Part shown: piece after piece, positions 43,929 through 56,376 of the stretch
How positions within the stretch are numbered: the stretch's first letter is position 1
How the letters are laid out: the number at the start of each line of letters is the position of its first letter
Assembly (NCBI RefSeq): GCF_026626705.1
Contig: NZ_JAPNKC010000001.1
Coordinates: 6,838,001-6,902,000 of the forward strand
Direction: 5' to 3'
From: Pyxidicoccus sp. MSG2
GTDB lineage: Bacteria > Myxococcota > Myxococcia > Myxococcales > Myxococcaceae
DNA: 64,000 nucleotides
The notes under the pieces: model-generated
Told to the model about the DNA's origin: nothing
The model's database searches: none
Seen by the model: only the letters and a program-made list of their open reading frames with translations
Translations under genes and position numbers: made by a program

Positions 43929-44516
43929 ATGCTGACCGGACGCCCTCCCGCCGCCTCCTACGTACTCATCGACGCCGAGAACATCGACTGGGCCGTGTCC
44001 AACGTGGTGGGACGCAAGCCCGAGTCCCAGGACCGGGTGCAGTTCGACCGGTTGGTGGCCTTCTGTGAAACCAACTTCCCGGCGCCGGTGCGCTGCGTGG
44101 TGGTGCTCAACGCGCGCGGCGAGCAACTGCCGGATGTGATGATTGGCTTCGTGCGGGCGCTGAAGTCCGCCGGGTGCGAGGTGGCGCTGCTGTACGGGCG
44201 GCCGGACCAGAAGGTGGTGGACCTGGGCATCCTCAAGCTGCTGGAGAACATCCGCACGCAGCGTCCGGGCGCGGCGGTGGTGCTCGCCAGCCATGATGGG
44301 GCGGACTTCGCGGATGCCCTCAAGCCGATGCTGGCGGAGAAGCGACAGGTGGCGGTGCTGGGCCTGCGCGAGTACGTGAGCCAGAAGTTCCGGGAGCTCG
44401 TCCCCTCCGGGCTGAAGATTCTGGACCTGGAGCTGAACGCCCGCGTGTTCCAGCGGCCCCTGCCGCGCATGCTCCCCGTCAACGTGGACGAGTTCGACCC
44501 GACGATGTTCCTGTAG
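43929..44516 (+). CDS. NYN-domain (PIN-like) protein
   Basis: 195 aa from the ATG at 43929 (a GTG at 43908 would add seven residues; neither has a clear ribosome site). NYN/PIN-like fold with conserved acidic sites: YVLIDAENIDW (Asp and Asn near residue 14), DQKVVDLGIL (Asp near 93), and LASHDGADFADAL (Asp pair near 120). These residues bind Mg2+ in related RNases, so an RNA nuclease is likely. It is monocistronic, between repeat copy 2 and a hairpin-rich region. Confidence 0.83.
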   Translation: MLTGRPPAASYVLIDAENIDWAVSNVVGRKPESQDRVQFDRLVAFCETNFPAPVRCVVVLNARGEQLPDVMIGFVRALKSAGCEVALLYGRPDQKVVDLGILKLLENIRTQRPGAAVVLASHDGADFADALKPMLAEKRQVAVLGLREYVSQKFRELVPSGLKILDLELNARVFQRPLPRMLPVNVDEFDPTMFL

Positions 44517-44569
44517 GCCCCGGCCGTCAGGCCGCCCACCGGCCAGCCATTCCATGAACTGTGCGCGAG

Positions 44570-44706
44570 GGAACACACTCGCGCCCGGTGCCCGGCGGGA
44601 CGGGTGTGTTCCTGGTAGGGGAGACCTCCTGCGTCTCCCCCCGCAAGGACGCGCTCTTCATGACAGGTGTACTCCAGTATCCCGGGTGCGGATGGCACGT
44701 CCGCAC
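44570..44706. ncRNA. Three consecutive hairpins, possible structured RNA
   Basis: Within 137 bases: GGAACACAC/GTGTGTTCC arms (44570-44578/44604-44612), GGGGAGAC/GTCTCCCC (44618-44625/44633-44640, loop 7), and GTGCGGA/TCCGCAC (44686-44692/44700-44706, loop 7). The second could terminate the NYN gene. The set could be a leader RNA of the sensory operon starting at 44755. Matches no riboswitch class I can recall. Confidence 0.35.
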
Positions 44707-44754
44707 AGTGCGCGCAGTCCGAGGCCCCACCTCCCGCAGTGAGTGGAGGAGGCC

Positions 44755-48240
<3,486 letters not shown>

Positions 48241-48255
48241 GGACGGGTTTCCGGC

Positions 48256-49074
48256 ATGTCCATCAAGGAAGCGGACATCGAGCTGCGGCTCCTGCTCGAT
48301 GCCATCTATCTGAAGTACCACTACGACTTCCGCGGCTATGCCATGGCGTCGCTCAAGCGGCGCATGACACTGGCCGCGAGCCACTTCGGCTGCCGCACCC
48401 TGTCTCAGCTCCAGGACCGGCTGCTGCACGAGCCCCCGCTCTTCCCGGCGCTGCTGGACTACCTCACCGTGCAGGTGAGCGAGATGTTCAGGGACCCGTC
48501 GTACTTCCGCGCGCTGCGCACCAGCGTCGTCCCGTTCCTGAGGACGTACCCGTCCCTGAAGGTCTGGGTTGCGGGGTGCAGCACCGGCGAGGAGGTGTAC
48601 TCGCTGGCCATCCTCCTGCGGGAGGAGGGGCTCTTGGAGCGCACGCTCATCTACGCGACGGACATCAACACCAACGCGCTGCAGAAGGCGGAGGCCGGCG
48701 TCTACTCCGTGGACCGCATCGCCACCTTCACGCAGAACCACGCCGCGTCCGGCGCGAGCACGTCGCTGTCCGACTACTACACGGCCGCCTATGGCAACGC
48801 CGTCTTCGACAGGTCCCTGAAGAAGCACGTCGTCTTCTCGGACCACAGCCTCGCCACCGACAGCGTGTTCGCGGAGGTGCAGCTGCTCTCCTGCCGCAAC
48901 GTGCTCATCTACTTCAACAGCGAGCTGCAGGAGCGCGCGCTGGGGTTGTTCACCGAGTCGCTCTGCCGCAAGGGGTTCCTGGGCCTGGGGGCTCGCGAGT
49001 CCCTGCGCTTCTCCCAACATGCCTCGTCCTTCTCGGCGGTTTCCCGCGAGGACCGCATCTTCCAGAAGGGGTAG
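48256..49074 (+). CDS. cheR: CheR-type methyltransferase
   Basis: 272 aa, a normal CheR length. N-terminal helical domain (YHYDFRGYAMASLKRRM), then the SAM-binding fold with WVAGCSTGEEVYSLAI, IYATDINTNAL and LLSCRNVLIYF. It methylates glutamate residues on a chemoreceptor or a related sensor. Fifteen bases separate it from the kinase and six from cheB, so all are one operon. No chemoreceptor gene adjoins; the target could be the coiled coil of the kinase. Confidence 0.92.
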   Translation: MSIKEADIELRLLLDAIYLKYHYDFRGYAMASLKRRMTLAASHFGCRTLSQLQDRLLHEPPLFPALLDYLTVQVSEMFRDPSYFRALRTSVVPFLRTYPSLKVWVAGCSTGEEVYSLAILLREEGLLERTLIYATDINTNALQKAEAGVYSVDRIATFTQNHAASGASTSLSDYYTAAYGNAVFDRSLKKHVVFSDHSLATDSVFAEVQLLSCRNVLIYFNSELQERALGLFTESLCRKGFLGLGARESLRFSQHASSFSAVSREDRIFQKG

Positions 49075-49080
49075 GCCGTC

Positions 49081-49701
49081 GTGGACTCCGACAACCCCAC
49101 CGGCCTCCGCCCCGAGTCGCTCCGCGGCCGCATCGACGCCGTGGTGGTGGGGACGTCCGCGGGAGGCGTGGAGGCGCTGGGCGTCCTGCTGCCCGCGCTG
49201 CCCCCGGGCTTCCGGCCCGCCGTCCTCGTCGTCGTCCACCAGCCGCGAGAGCGGCGCAGCCTGCTGGCCGACATCTTCGCGCCCCGGTGCGCGCTGCCGG
49301 TGTCCGAGGCGCAGGACAAGGAGCCGGTGCGGCCCGGCACCATCTGCTTCGCGCCGCCGGACTACCACCTGCTGGTGGACAAGGGGCCGAGCCTCGCGCT
49401 GTCGGCGGATGAGCCGGTGCACTTCTCCCGGCCCTCCATCGACGTGCTCTTCGAGTCGGCCGCGGACGTCTACGGCGAGCGCCTGGCGGGCGTCGTGCTC
49501 ACGGGCGCCAATGCGGACGGGGCGCAGGGGCTGGTCGCCGTGCGCGAGGCGGGCGGCGTCACGCTGGTGCAGGCGCCCGCCACCGCCCAGGTCTCCACCA
49601 TGCCGCTGGCGGCGCTGGCGCGCGGCCCGGCTGATTTCGTTCTCTCTCTGGAACAGCTGGCGCGCGTGCTCGCGGCCATGGGGGGCGCGCGTGAAGGCTG
49701 A
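49081..49701 (+). CDS. cheB: CheB-type methylesterase, no receiver
   Basis: 206 aa, just the catalytic domain (typical CheB adds a receiver). Active-site residues: Ser in VVGTSAGGVEAL, His in VVVHQPR, Asp in VLTGANADGAQG. It removes methyl groups placed by CheR. Without a receiver its activity must be set by another protein, possibly one of the kinase's three receivers. Start is GTG at 49081. Confidence 0.9.
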   Translation: MDSDNPTGLRPESLRGRIDAVVVGTSAGGVEALGVLLPALPPGFRPAVLVVVHQPRERRSLLADIFAPRCALPVSEAQDKEPVRPGTICFAPPDYHLLVDKGPSLALSADEPVHFSRPSIDVLFESAADVYGERLAGVVLTGANADGAQGLVAVREAGGVTLVQAPATAQVSTMPLAALARGPADFVLSLEQLARVLAAMGGAREG

Positions 49702-49732
49702 AGCGACGGCTCTCGGGAAGGAATCCGTGTCC

Positions 49733-50851
49733 ATGACTCCACGGGTGAAGTGCCTCCTCGTCGATGACCTCGACGAAAACCTCATCGCGCTCGGGGCGCT
49801 GCTGCGCCGGGACGACGTGGAGGTGCTCCAGGCGCGCTCGGGCGCCGCCGCGCTCGAGCTGCTGCTCGGGCACGACGACATCGCGCTGGCGTTCCTGGAC
49901 GTGCAGATGCCGGAGATGGATGGCTTCGAGCTGGCGGAGCTGATGCGGGGCATGGAGCGCACCCGGCACATCCCCATCATCTTCGTCACCGCCGGGGCCA
50001 GCGACCAGCGGCGGCTCTTCAAGGGGTACGACGCCGGCGCGGTGGACTTCCTCTACAAGCCGCTGGAGCCGCACGTCCTGCGCAACAAGGCGGAGGTCTT
50101 CTTCCAGCTCCACCGGCAGAAGCAGCAACTGGCGCACCAGCTCCGGGAGCTGACCGAGACGCTGCGGCTCAACGAGATGTTCACCGCGGTGCTCGGGCAC
50201 GACTTGCGCAACCCGCTGAGCGCCATCCTCACCGCGGCGGACCTGCTCCAGCGCCGCTCCGAGGACGAGGCCGTCCGCCGGAGCGCGGGGCGGATGCTGG
50301 CCAGCGGCAAGCGGATGGGGCGGATGATTGAGGACGTGCTCGACCTGGCGCGGGCACGGCTGGCGGGCGGCATCCCCCTGCGGCGCGCGGAGACGGACTT
50401 CGGGCAGCTCGTCCTGCGCATGGTGCAGGAGCACCAGACCTCCTTCCCCCAGCACCGCATCGACGTGCGGCAGGAGGGCAACCTGGTGGGCGACTGGGAC
50501 GCGGACCGGCTGGCGCAGGTGGCGTCGAACCTCATCGGCAATGCGCTCCAGCACGGGGACGCCAGCGCGCCCGTCCAGTTGCGGCTCGACGGGATGGATG
50601 CGGAGTCGGTGACGTTCACCGTCGCCAACAAGGGCGTCATCCCCCGGGAGCTGCAGCCCTTCCTCTTCGACCCGTTCCGGGGCGGAGCGCAGCAGCGCGG
50701 GCGCACGGGAGGCCTGGGGCTGGGCCTCTACATCGTTCAGCAAATCATCCAGGCCCACCACGGCAGCGTGGACGTGGAGTCGGGGGCGGGGCCGCACACG
50801 GTGTTCCGGGTGGTGCTGCCCCGCCGGGGCAACGAGGTCGTCAGGCTCTGA
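49733..50851 (+). CDS. Response regulator-histidine kinase hybrid
   Basis: 372 aa from the ATG at 49733 (GGAAGGAA upstream); a GTG at 49691 that overlaps cheB is an alternative. N-terminal receiver: LLVDDLDENL, Asp in AFLDVQMPEMDG, Lys in FLYKPLEP. HisKA with His in VLGHDLRNPLSA, and HATPase_c with NLIGNALQHG and GGLGLGLYIV. No membrane segment. Input comes from a receiver and output goes to another receiver, so it can extend the phosphorelay from the operon's first kinase. It is the last gene, eight bases from the convergent CHAT gene. Confidence 0.9.
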   Translation: MTPRVKCLLVDDLDENLIALGALLRRDDVEVLQARSGAAALELLLGHDDIALAFLDVQMPEMDGFELAELMRGMERTRHIPIIFVTAGASDQRRLFKGYDAGAVDFLYKPLEPHVLRNKAEVFFQLHRQKQQLAHQLRELTETLRLNEMFTAVLGHDLRNPLSAILTAADLLQRRSEDEAVRRSAGRMLASGKRMGRMIEDVLDLARARLAGGIPLRRAETDFGQLVLRMVQEHQTSFPQHRIDVRQEGNLVGDWDADRLAQVASNLIGNALQHGDASAPVQLRLDGMDAESVTFTVANKGVIPRELQPFLFDPFRGGAQQRGRTGGLGLGLYIVQQIIQAHHGSVDVESGAGPHTVFRVVLPRRGNEVVRL

Positions 50852-50859
50852 GCGGTGGT

Positions 50860-53790
50860 TCAGCGGATGGAGGGGGTGAGCTGCAACGGTGTGTCGCGGC
50901 CCACCGAGATGAACGGCGCCCAGTAATAGGGGTGGGGGTGCGTCTCGCGCACCTCGCGCATGGCGAGGTGCAGTGCTTCCGTGCGGCCCCTTCCGGCGCG
51001 CAGGTGGCGGTAGTAGGCCCCCATGAGCAGGCGGGTGCTGTCGTCGTTCACCTTCCAGAGGCTCATCACGACGGTCTCCGCGCCGGCGATGAGGAAGGCG
51101 CGGCGCAGGCCCAGGATGCCTTCACCGAGCGTCACGTCGCCGCGGCCGCTTTCACACGCGGACATGACGACGAGCTGGGTGCCCCACAAGTCGAGCCCCG
51201 CCACCTCGAGGGCCGTGGCGCGTGAGCTGTCGCCCCTGCCGCCACGCACATCCGAGAGGATGAGGCTGGAGCGGAGCAGCGGGTCGTCGGGGAGCAGGCG
51301 GGGAGCGCCGCCATGGAGGCCACCGAAGTGGCCCAGGGCCCGCGTGCCTTCCGCCGCGCCTTCGTTCTGATTGAAGGAGCCATGGGCGGCGATATGGAGG
51401 ATGCCGGGCGTGAGGAGCTGGAAGAGGTTCTGCTTCGTGGCTTCAGGTCCCAGGTAGAGCCGGGTCCCGGGGAACTGGCGCTGGATGGACAGGGCCTCCT
51501 CGCGGGTGCCGGGCAGGGAGGCCAGGACCTCCTCGCCAGCGCTCCGCGTGGAGGCGAAGCTGGGAGCGAAGACGGCCACGGAGCTCGCCGGAGAGACGCT
51601 CCGCGCGCGGGGCAGCAGGTCCCTGCCCGAGATGACGTAGGAGAGCTCGAAGCGGTCGAGGAGGTAGTGCTGGCCGTCGTGAAGCGCCTCGAAGGACACC
51701 TGGCCCAGCTGGCCGTCCGGTGCGAGGACGAGGCGCCGGACCTGCCCCGGGAGCGGCAGCAGCGGCTGGACGGTCAGCAGATAGAGGGCGCGCGAGGGAA
51801 GTCGGTATTCGCTGTCGCGCCAGGCCAGGGCCTCGTACAGCTTCGTGACGGCACTGTCGATGCGGTCCCCGGGGCCGAGGTCCACGGCGCGGATGCTCCC
51901 GTCCGGGAAGAGCAGCAGGGCCAGGTAGCGGAGCTGTCCGGGAGACTGGGACGGAAGGCCGCCCGTCACGCGCGGCAGGTCCCTGTACGCCACCCATTCC
52001 AGGAGCGCGCTGTCGAGGGGAAGCACGGCGGCGACCTGGTCGACGAGGTCCGCCGGGGCCACCCGAGCGGTCAGTGCACGCAGGGGCGCGGAGCGCGTCG
52101 CGAGCGCTGCTTCGAGCGCGTCTCCCCGGTTCGCGACGTCCTTCATCCGCTGCCGATACTCGTTGGGCGACAGCTTGCGGGGACCTCCGAACGACAGCTC
52201 GGCCAGCTCGCTTCGGAGCTCGCGCAGCCGCTGGAGGGCGTCGCGGTCCCCGGGGTCGAGGCTGTCGTGGATGGCGCGATAGCGGGCCGCGAGCTCCTCG
52301 GCGGAGCGGCCTTTTCTCAGCAGCACGGACGTGAAGGCCAGACGCTGCACGCTGGCGTCTGAGGGGTGCGCGCGCCGCAGGGCATGGAGGCGCTCCTCGT
52401 TCTCGCGGAGGCGCTGGAAGAAGGACGAGAGGTGTGACTCGGAGAGGTACGGTGCCTCGCGGCGCAAGAACTCCTCGGAGATTTCCAGCGAACGCAGGAG
52501 CAGCGGCACGGCCTCGGTGTGCCGGTCCTGGGCGACGAGGACCCAGGCGAGGTTGTCGAGCGCCTGGGCCACGTCGGGATGATTCGGCCCGAGCGCGGTC
52601 TGCTGGATGTCGAGCGCACGCCTGAGGAACGGCTCCGCCCGGTCGGGATGCCCCTGCTGCGCATGGAAGAGACCGAGATTGTTGAGCGTGCAGGTGAGGT
52701 CGGGATGCTCCTGCCCCAGCGCGGCCTCCTCGATGAGGAGCGCCTGCCAGAGCAGCGGACCGGCGAGCTCGTACCGGCCCTGGCGCGAGTAGAGGCTGCC
52801 GAGACTGTGGAGTGACCAGGCGACGTCGGGATGGTTCTCCCCGAAAGTGCTCAGCCGGATATCGAGCGCGCGCCGGTGCAGCGGCTCGGCTCGCGCATCC
52901 TGTCCCTGGCGGGAGTAGAGCCGCGCGAGGTTGCTGAGCGTGTCCGCCACTTCGGGGTGATTCGCGCCGAGCGCCGCCTGCTGGATGGCGAGTGCGCGCG
53001 CATGGAGCGGCTCGGCCTTCGTCTCCAGGCCCAGGGTTGCGTAGTGGCGGCCCAGCCTGTTGAGCGCCCGTGCCACCTCGGGATGATTCCTGCCGAGTGA
53101 GGTCTCCAGGATGGCGAGGGCCTGCTGATACAGCGGCTCGGCCCGCGCATGGAGTCCCTGGGCGGAGTAGACGCGCGCGAGGTTGCTGTATGCGCGAGCC
53201 ACGTCCGGATGGTGGGGGCCGAGCTCCGCCTCGAGGATGGCGCGTGCGCGCAGATGCTCCCGCTCGGCCTGGGGGTAGCGGCGCTGGCTGGCGTGGAAGA
53301 CCGCGAGGTTGTCGAGGGCGTTGGCGACCTGGATGGGGCTGGCGCCCTGGGTGGCTTCGAGGGCGCGCTCGAACAGTGACTCCGCTTGGGCCGTGTGTCC
53401 CTGGGTGTCGTGGAGGATGGCGAGGTGGGTGAGCGTCTGGGCGAGCTCGGGGTGGTGCTTCGCCAGCACCGCTTGCTGGATGTCGAGTGCGCGCTGGAGG
53501 AGGGGACCGGGGCGCACGGAGTCTCCGCTCAACATGAGCAGGTGGCCCAGTTGGTCCAGGCTGACGGCCACCTCCGGATGCGTGTCGCCGAGCGCCGCTG
53601 CTCGCAGCGCGAGCGCGTGCTCACTGGCTGGAATGGCTTCTATGTACCTGCCGTCCTGCTCGAGCCTCGCTGCCTCGTCGAAGACCGCACGGGCTTCGAG
53701 CAACCTCGCATCCGGCCGTGCCACGACAGCCGCCAGTCCCGCCAGACAGCACAGGATGACGACCACCGCCCCTCCGCGCACTCGCCACAT
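50860..53790 (-). CDS. Exported TPR-CHAT caspase-like protease
   Basis: 976 aa. The N-terminus WRVRGGAVVVILCCLAGLAA is a signal peptide or membrane anchor, so the protein should be outside the cytoplasm. About ten kinesin-light-chain-type TPR units of 42 residues (GPNHPDVAQALDNLA type) follow to about residue 430. Then a helical linker and a C-terminal CHAT domain: catalytic His803 in HIAAHGSF and Cys879 in VVMSACESGRG, both present. CHAT domains are caspase-like cysteine peptidases. The fold usually works in the cytosol in known systems, so export is notable. It lies 140 bases downstream of an ADYC gene on the same strand; a GCGGCGC/GCGCCGC hairpin sits in that gap. Confidence 0.9.
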   Translation of the reverse strand: MWRVRGGAVVVILCCLAGLAAVVARPDARLLEARAVFDEAARLEQDGRYIEAIPASEHALALRAAALGDTHPEVAVSLDQLGHLLMLSGDSVRPGPLLQRALDIQQAVLAKHHPELAQTLTHLAILHDTQGHTAQAESLFERALEATQGASPIQVANALDNLAVFHASQRRYPQAEREHLRARAILEAELGPHHPDVARAYSNLARVYSAQGLHARAEPLYQQALAILETSLGRNHPEVARALNRLGRHYATLGLETKAEPLHARALAIQQAALGANHPEVADTLSNLARLYSRQGQDARAEPLHRRALDIRLSTFGENHPDVAWSLHSLGSLYSRQGRYELAGPLLWQALLIEEAALGQEHPDLTCTLNNLGLFHAQQGHPDRAEPFLRRALDIQQTALGPNHPDVAQALDNLAWVLVAQDRHTEAVPLLLRSLEISEEFLRREAPYLSESHLSSFFQRLRENEERLHALRRAHPSDASVQRLAFTSVLLRKGRSAEELAARYRAIHDSLDPGDRDALQRLRELRSELAELSFGGPRKLSPNEYRQRMKDVANRGDALEAALATRSAPLRALTARVAPADLVDQVAAVLPLDSALLEWVAYRDLPRVTGGLPSQSPGQLRYLALLLFPDGSIRAVDLGPGDRIDSAVTKLYEALAWRDSEYRLPSRALYLLTVQPLLPLPGQVRRLVLAPDGQLGQVSFEALHDGQHYLLDRFELSYVISGRDLLPRARSVSPASSVAVFAPSFASTRSAGEEVLASLPGTREEALSIQRQFPGTRLYLGPEATKQNLFQLLTPGILHIAAHGSFNQNEGAAEGTRALGHFGGLHGGAPRLLPDDPLLRSSLILSDVRGGRGDSSRATALEVAGLDLWGTQLVVMSACESGRGDVTLGEGILGLRRAFLIAGAETVVMSLWKVNDDSTRLLMGAYYRHLRAGRGRTEALHLAMREVRETHPHPYYWAPFISVGRDTPLQLTPSIR

Positions 53791-53930
53791 GTGTCACCAC
53801 TCCGTGAGCCCATGGCGGCGCAATGCGCCGCGGGCCATCGCGGGGCTGGCTGGCGGTGGCCTTGGGGCTGTCTTAAGCGCCGCCGGAGGGGGGCGCTGTT
53901 ACGGAGTTCACACCCCTGTGACAGAGAGGG

Positions 53931-54974
53931 TCAGAGTTGCTCGTATGAGTGGTTGCGCAGCAGCACCGCGTCGGCACTCAAGCCCTCGCGCTGCACGGTG
54001 CAATGGTCGCCGGCACCGAGGTCCACCGCGCGGGCGACGTGGAAGCGTCCGGGGCACTCAGCGAGGATGGACGCCACCGAGCGCCCATCCCGTGTGCGGG
54101 CGAGGCAGGTCGCTCCGTCTGGTGCCCAGGCCGCTTCGAACGAGGCGCGCGAAAGGTCCCACGAGGCGGAGGACTTTGCCGTCCGGGAGAGCACGCCGAG
54201 CGCGTCGTACATGTCGATGGTGGTGTACTCGGGCGTGTGGCTGCGCCCGTCACCGCAGTAGTCCGCGCGGGCCATGCGCGTGCAGGCCTGGTGGAGGTCG
54301 GCCAGCGACCTGCCTTGGCGTACCTCCCACGGCTTGTAGCCCCAGTTGATGCACTTGCTGATGGCGCCGAGCTCGCACGCCAATGTCAGCCTTCCCGGCG
54401 CATCCTGGTGGTCCCCGCGGGTAGTCCAGAGGCCCTGCACCACCATGGCCCGAGGGTCTGGCACGTAGCCGTTGGAGATGCATGGGTTCTCCCACTCCCG
54501 CGCTCCCGGGTTCCACGCTTCGATGCGGTACCACATCACCTCGGGGTCCGAGGGAGCGGGCTCCGCGCCGCAGATGGCCACCTCCACCGGCCTGCCATCT
54601 CCGGAGGTGCCCTGGAACACGGTGCCCACGAGACCGCGAGTTTCATCCGGCGAGGTCACGAGACGACCTTCGAGCAGTCGTACGGCCTTCACGTGGGCGT
54701 TTGCCTGGAGGAGGTGCTCGCTGTCGATGGAAACGAGCACGCTGCGCCGCTCGTCTGTCTTCTGCCCGCCGTCCCACGCACGCTTCGTGCCCCACAGGAG
54801 CGTACCGACGGGAGCGAGGCCGCGCTCGGATGTCCGGGCCTGGCACCGGCGCGCGTAGTGGTCCGCGTCCGGTTTCGCGTTCCAGGACAGTGAGCCGACC
54901 GAGTCGGCGGCGAAGGCGGACGGGGTGAGCAGCAGGCAGAACACAGGAAACAAGGACAGCCTCGGCGCGTTCAT
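53931..54974 (-). CDS. ADYC-domain exported protein
   Basis: 347 aa. Signal peptide ends at SAFA-A (residue ~23). The body matches the ADYC-domain family: TLLWGTKRAWDGGQKTDER, AICGAEPAPSDPE, WYRIEAWNP, KCINWGYKPWE, and the naming motif ARADYCGDG with Cys240. At least ten Cys suggest disulfides. The family function is unknown to me. A paralogue lies 0.3 kb upstream and an exported CHAT protease directly downstream; both proteins should meet in the periplasm or outside. Own promoter and leader hairpin (see 55001). ATG at 54974 with GAGAGG. Confidence 0.85.
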   Translation of the reverse strand: MNAPRLSLFPVFCLLLTPSAFAADSVGSLSWNAKPDADHYARRCQARTSERGLAPVGTLLWGTKRAWDGGQKTDERRSVLVSIDSEHLLQANAHVKAVRLLEGRLVTSPDETRGLVGTVFQGTSGDGRPVEVAICGAEPAPSDPEVMWYRIEAWNPGAREWENPCISNGYVPDPRAMVVQGLWTTRGDHQDAPGRLTLACELGAISKCINWGYKPWEVRQGRSLADLHQACTRMARADYCGDGRSHTPEYTTIDMYDALGVLSRTAKSSASWDLSRASFEAAWAPDGATCLARTRDGRSVASILAECPGRFHVARAVDLGAGDHCTVQREGLSADAVLLRNHSYEQL

Positions 54975-55000
54975 GGGGAACCTCTCAATGGATGGGGAGA

Positions 55001-55067
55001 CCGGCGCTGGCCGGCGCCATCAGCGGTGAAGAGCAGCTGAGACTGGGAGTTATGCAGGAATTCCTAC
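55001..55067 (-). promoter_or_regulatory. Leader of ADYC gene 1 (promoter block and hairpin)
   Basis: Shares with the leader of the other ADYC gene the block GTTATGCAGGAATTCCTAC (55049-55067, plus-strand reading) and, nearer the gene, a CCGGC/GCCGG hairpin (55001-55014). Read on the minus strand the block contains TGCATAAC, which could be a -10 element. Confidence 0.5.
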
Positions 55068-55103
55068 CGGCCCCGGGACACGTCCCGAATGTTCGGGAGT
55101 GCC

Positions 55104-55203
55104 TCATCGCGGGGCCGGCGGACCCTCCGGGGCGGGAGTGAGGGATTGCAGCGGAGTGTCCCGACCCAGAGAGATGAAGGGCGCCCAGTAGTACGGATGT
55201 GCA
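55104..55203 (-). pseudogene. CHAT-protein remnant (last 33 codons)
   Basis: One frame reads AHPYYWAPFISLGRDTPLQS and ends at a stop codon at 55104. The intact CHAT protein ends HPYYWAPFISVGRDTPLQ, so this is its C-terminus with a short variable tail. Neither the protease core nor the TPR part remains. It lies between the two ADYC genes where a full CHAT gene would be expected. Confidence 0.8.
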
Positions 55204-55219
55204 CCCCCATGAGTCGACC

Positions 55220-55257
55220 AAGAAAATGGGGACCCGCGAGCCGCTCGCAGGTCCCCA
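55220..55257 (-). terminator. Strong terminator of ADYC gene 2
   Basis: A 31-base near-perfect inverted repeat (arms 55227-55241 and 55243-55257, one mismatch), followed on the minus strand by TTTTCTT. It sits 25 bases after the ADYC stop and just before the CHAT remnant. It is the clearest intrinsic terminator in the window. Confidence 0.88.
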
Positions 55258-55282
55258 CACGATGACTTGAAGCAGCGTCGGT

Positions 55283-56347
55283 TCAGTGGCCGTCGTACGA
55301 GCGGTTACGCAGCAGCACCGTCTCGGGGCTCATGCCTTCGCGCCGCACCGTGCAGCGGTCCTCGCCACCCAGGTCCACCGCTCCCGTGCTGAATCTGCCC
55401 GGGCACTCCTGAAGGATGGTCTCCAGCGGCTCGCCATACCGGGTGCGCGCCATGCACGTCGCGCCATCCGGCCCCCAGGCCGCCTCGAACGAGGCGAGCG
55501 CCGGGTCCCAGGACGACGAGGCCTTCGTCATCCGCGTCTGCATACCGAAGCTGTCGTACATGTCGATGACGGTGCCGTTCAACGTGCGGCTCCGGCCATT
55601 GCCGCAGTAGTCCGCACGAGCCATGCGCGTGCAGGCCTGATGCATGCCGGCCAGCGACTTCCCGTCACGTTCGCCCCACGGCTTGTAGCCCCAGTTGATG
55701 CACTTGCTGATGGCGCCGAGCTCGCACGCCAGCGTCACCTTCCCCGGCGCATCCTGGTGCGCCCCGCGCGTGTCCCAGATGCCGCCCACCGCCATGGCCC
55801 GAGGCGTCTGCGCCCCGCCTTTGGACTGACACGGGTTCTCCCACTCCTGCGCCACCGGGTTCCACGCCTCGATGCGGTACCACTCCACCGAGGGGTCATC
55901 CGCCGAGGGCTCCGCGCCGCAGATGGCCACCTCCACCGGGTTGCCGTCACTGTCGGCTCCCTGGAGCACCATCCCGACGACGTTGCTGGATGCATCCGGC
56001 CAGGCATGCAGGCGCCCTTCCCGCACCCGCACCGCCTTCACGTCGTCAGGGGCCTTCCGCACCGCGTCGCCGTCGATGAAGGTGAGCACGCTGTTCCGCT
56101 CGTCCGTCTTCTGCTCGACGTCCCACGCACGCTTCGTGCCCCACAGCTCGGTGCCCTGGATCTTGTCCGTCCGCTGGGGAGCCTGGCCCTTGCAGCGGAG
56201 GGCGTAGCGGTCGGCGACCGTCAGCGAGGCGACGACGCTGTCGGGCCGCGCCTGGGAGGCGGAGATGTGCGCCGGGGCGGCTGCGAACACCGGCGACGTG
56301 AGCAGCAGGCACACGGAGGTGAGCAGGGACTTCTTGAGCGCTTTCAT
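55283..56347 (-). CDS. ADYC-domain exported protein, paralogue
   Basis: 354 aa. Signal peptide MKALKKSLLTSVCLLLTSPV with cleavage near FAA. Shares with the paralogue at 53931: LWGTKRAWD, KTDER, EVAICGAEPS, YRIEAWNP, KCINWGYKPWG, and ARADYCGNG with Cys248; the C-termini (VLLRNRSYD/VLLRNHSYE) also agree. Differences cluster in the first ~100 residues. The start at 56347 was chosen over 56353 because AGAGG is seven bases upstream. A strong terminator and the CHAT remnant follow. Confidence 0.85.
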   Translation of the reverse strand: MKALKKSLLTSVCLLLTSPVFAAAPAHISASQARPDSVVASLTVADRYALRCKGQAPQRTDKIQGTELWGTKRAWDVEQKTDERNSVLTFIDGDAVRKAPDDVKAVRVREGRLHAWPDASSNVVGMVLQGADSDGNPVEVAICGAEPSADDPSVEWYRIEAWNPVAQEWENPCQSKGGAQTPRAMAVGGIWDTRGAHQDAPGKVTLACELGAISKCINWGYKPWGERDGKSLAGMHQACTRMARADYCGNGRSRTLNGTVIDMYDSFGMQTRMTKASSSWDPALASFEAAWGPDGATCMARTRYGEPLETILQECPGRFSTGAVDLGGEDRCTVRREGMSPETVLLRNRSYDGH

Positions 56348-56376
56348 CGGCATACCTCTTCCATTGGGTGGGGCGA

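Noticed and set aside
44618-44640. c-di-GMP or cobalamin riboswitch upstream of the sensory operon
   Set aside because: The stems do not carry the conserved bases of either class; left as an unnamed structured region.
53815-53831. Terminator of ADYC gene 1
   Set aside because: The 7-bp hairpin lies 100 bases past the stop and only 25 bases before the CHAT start, with no U tract; it may be a leader element instead.
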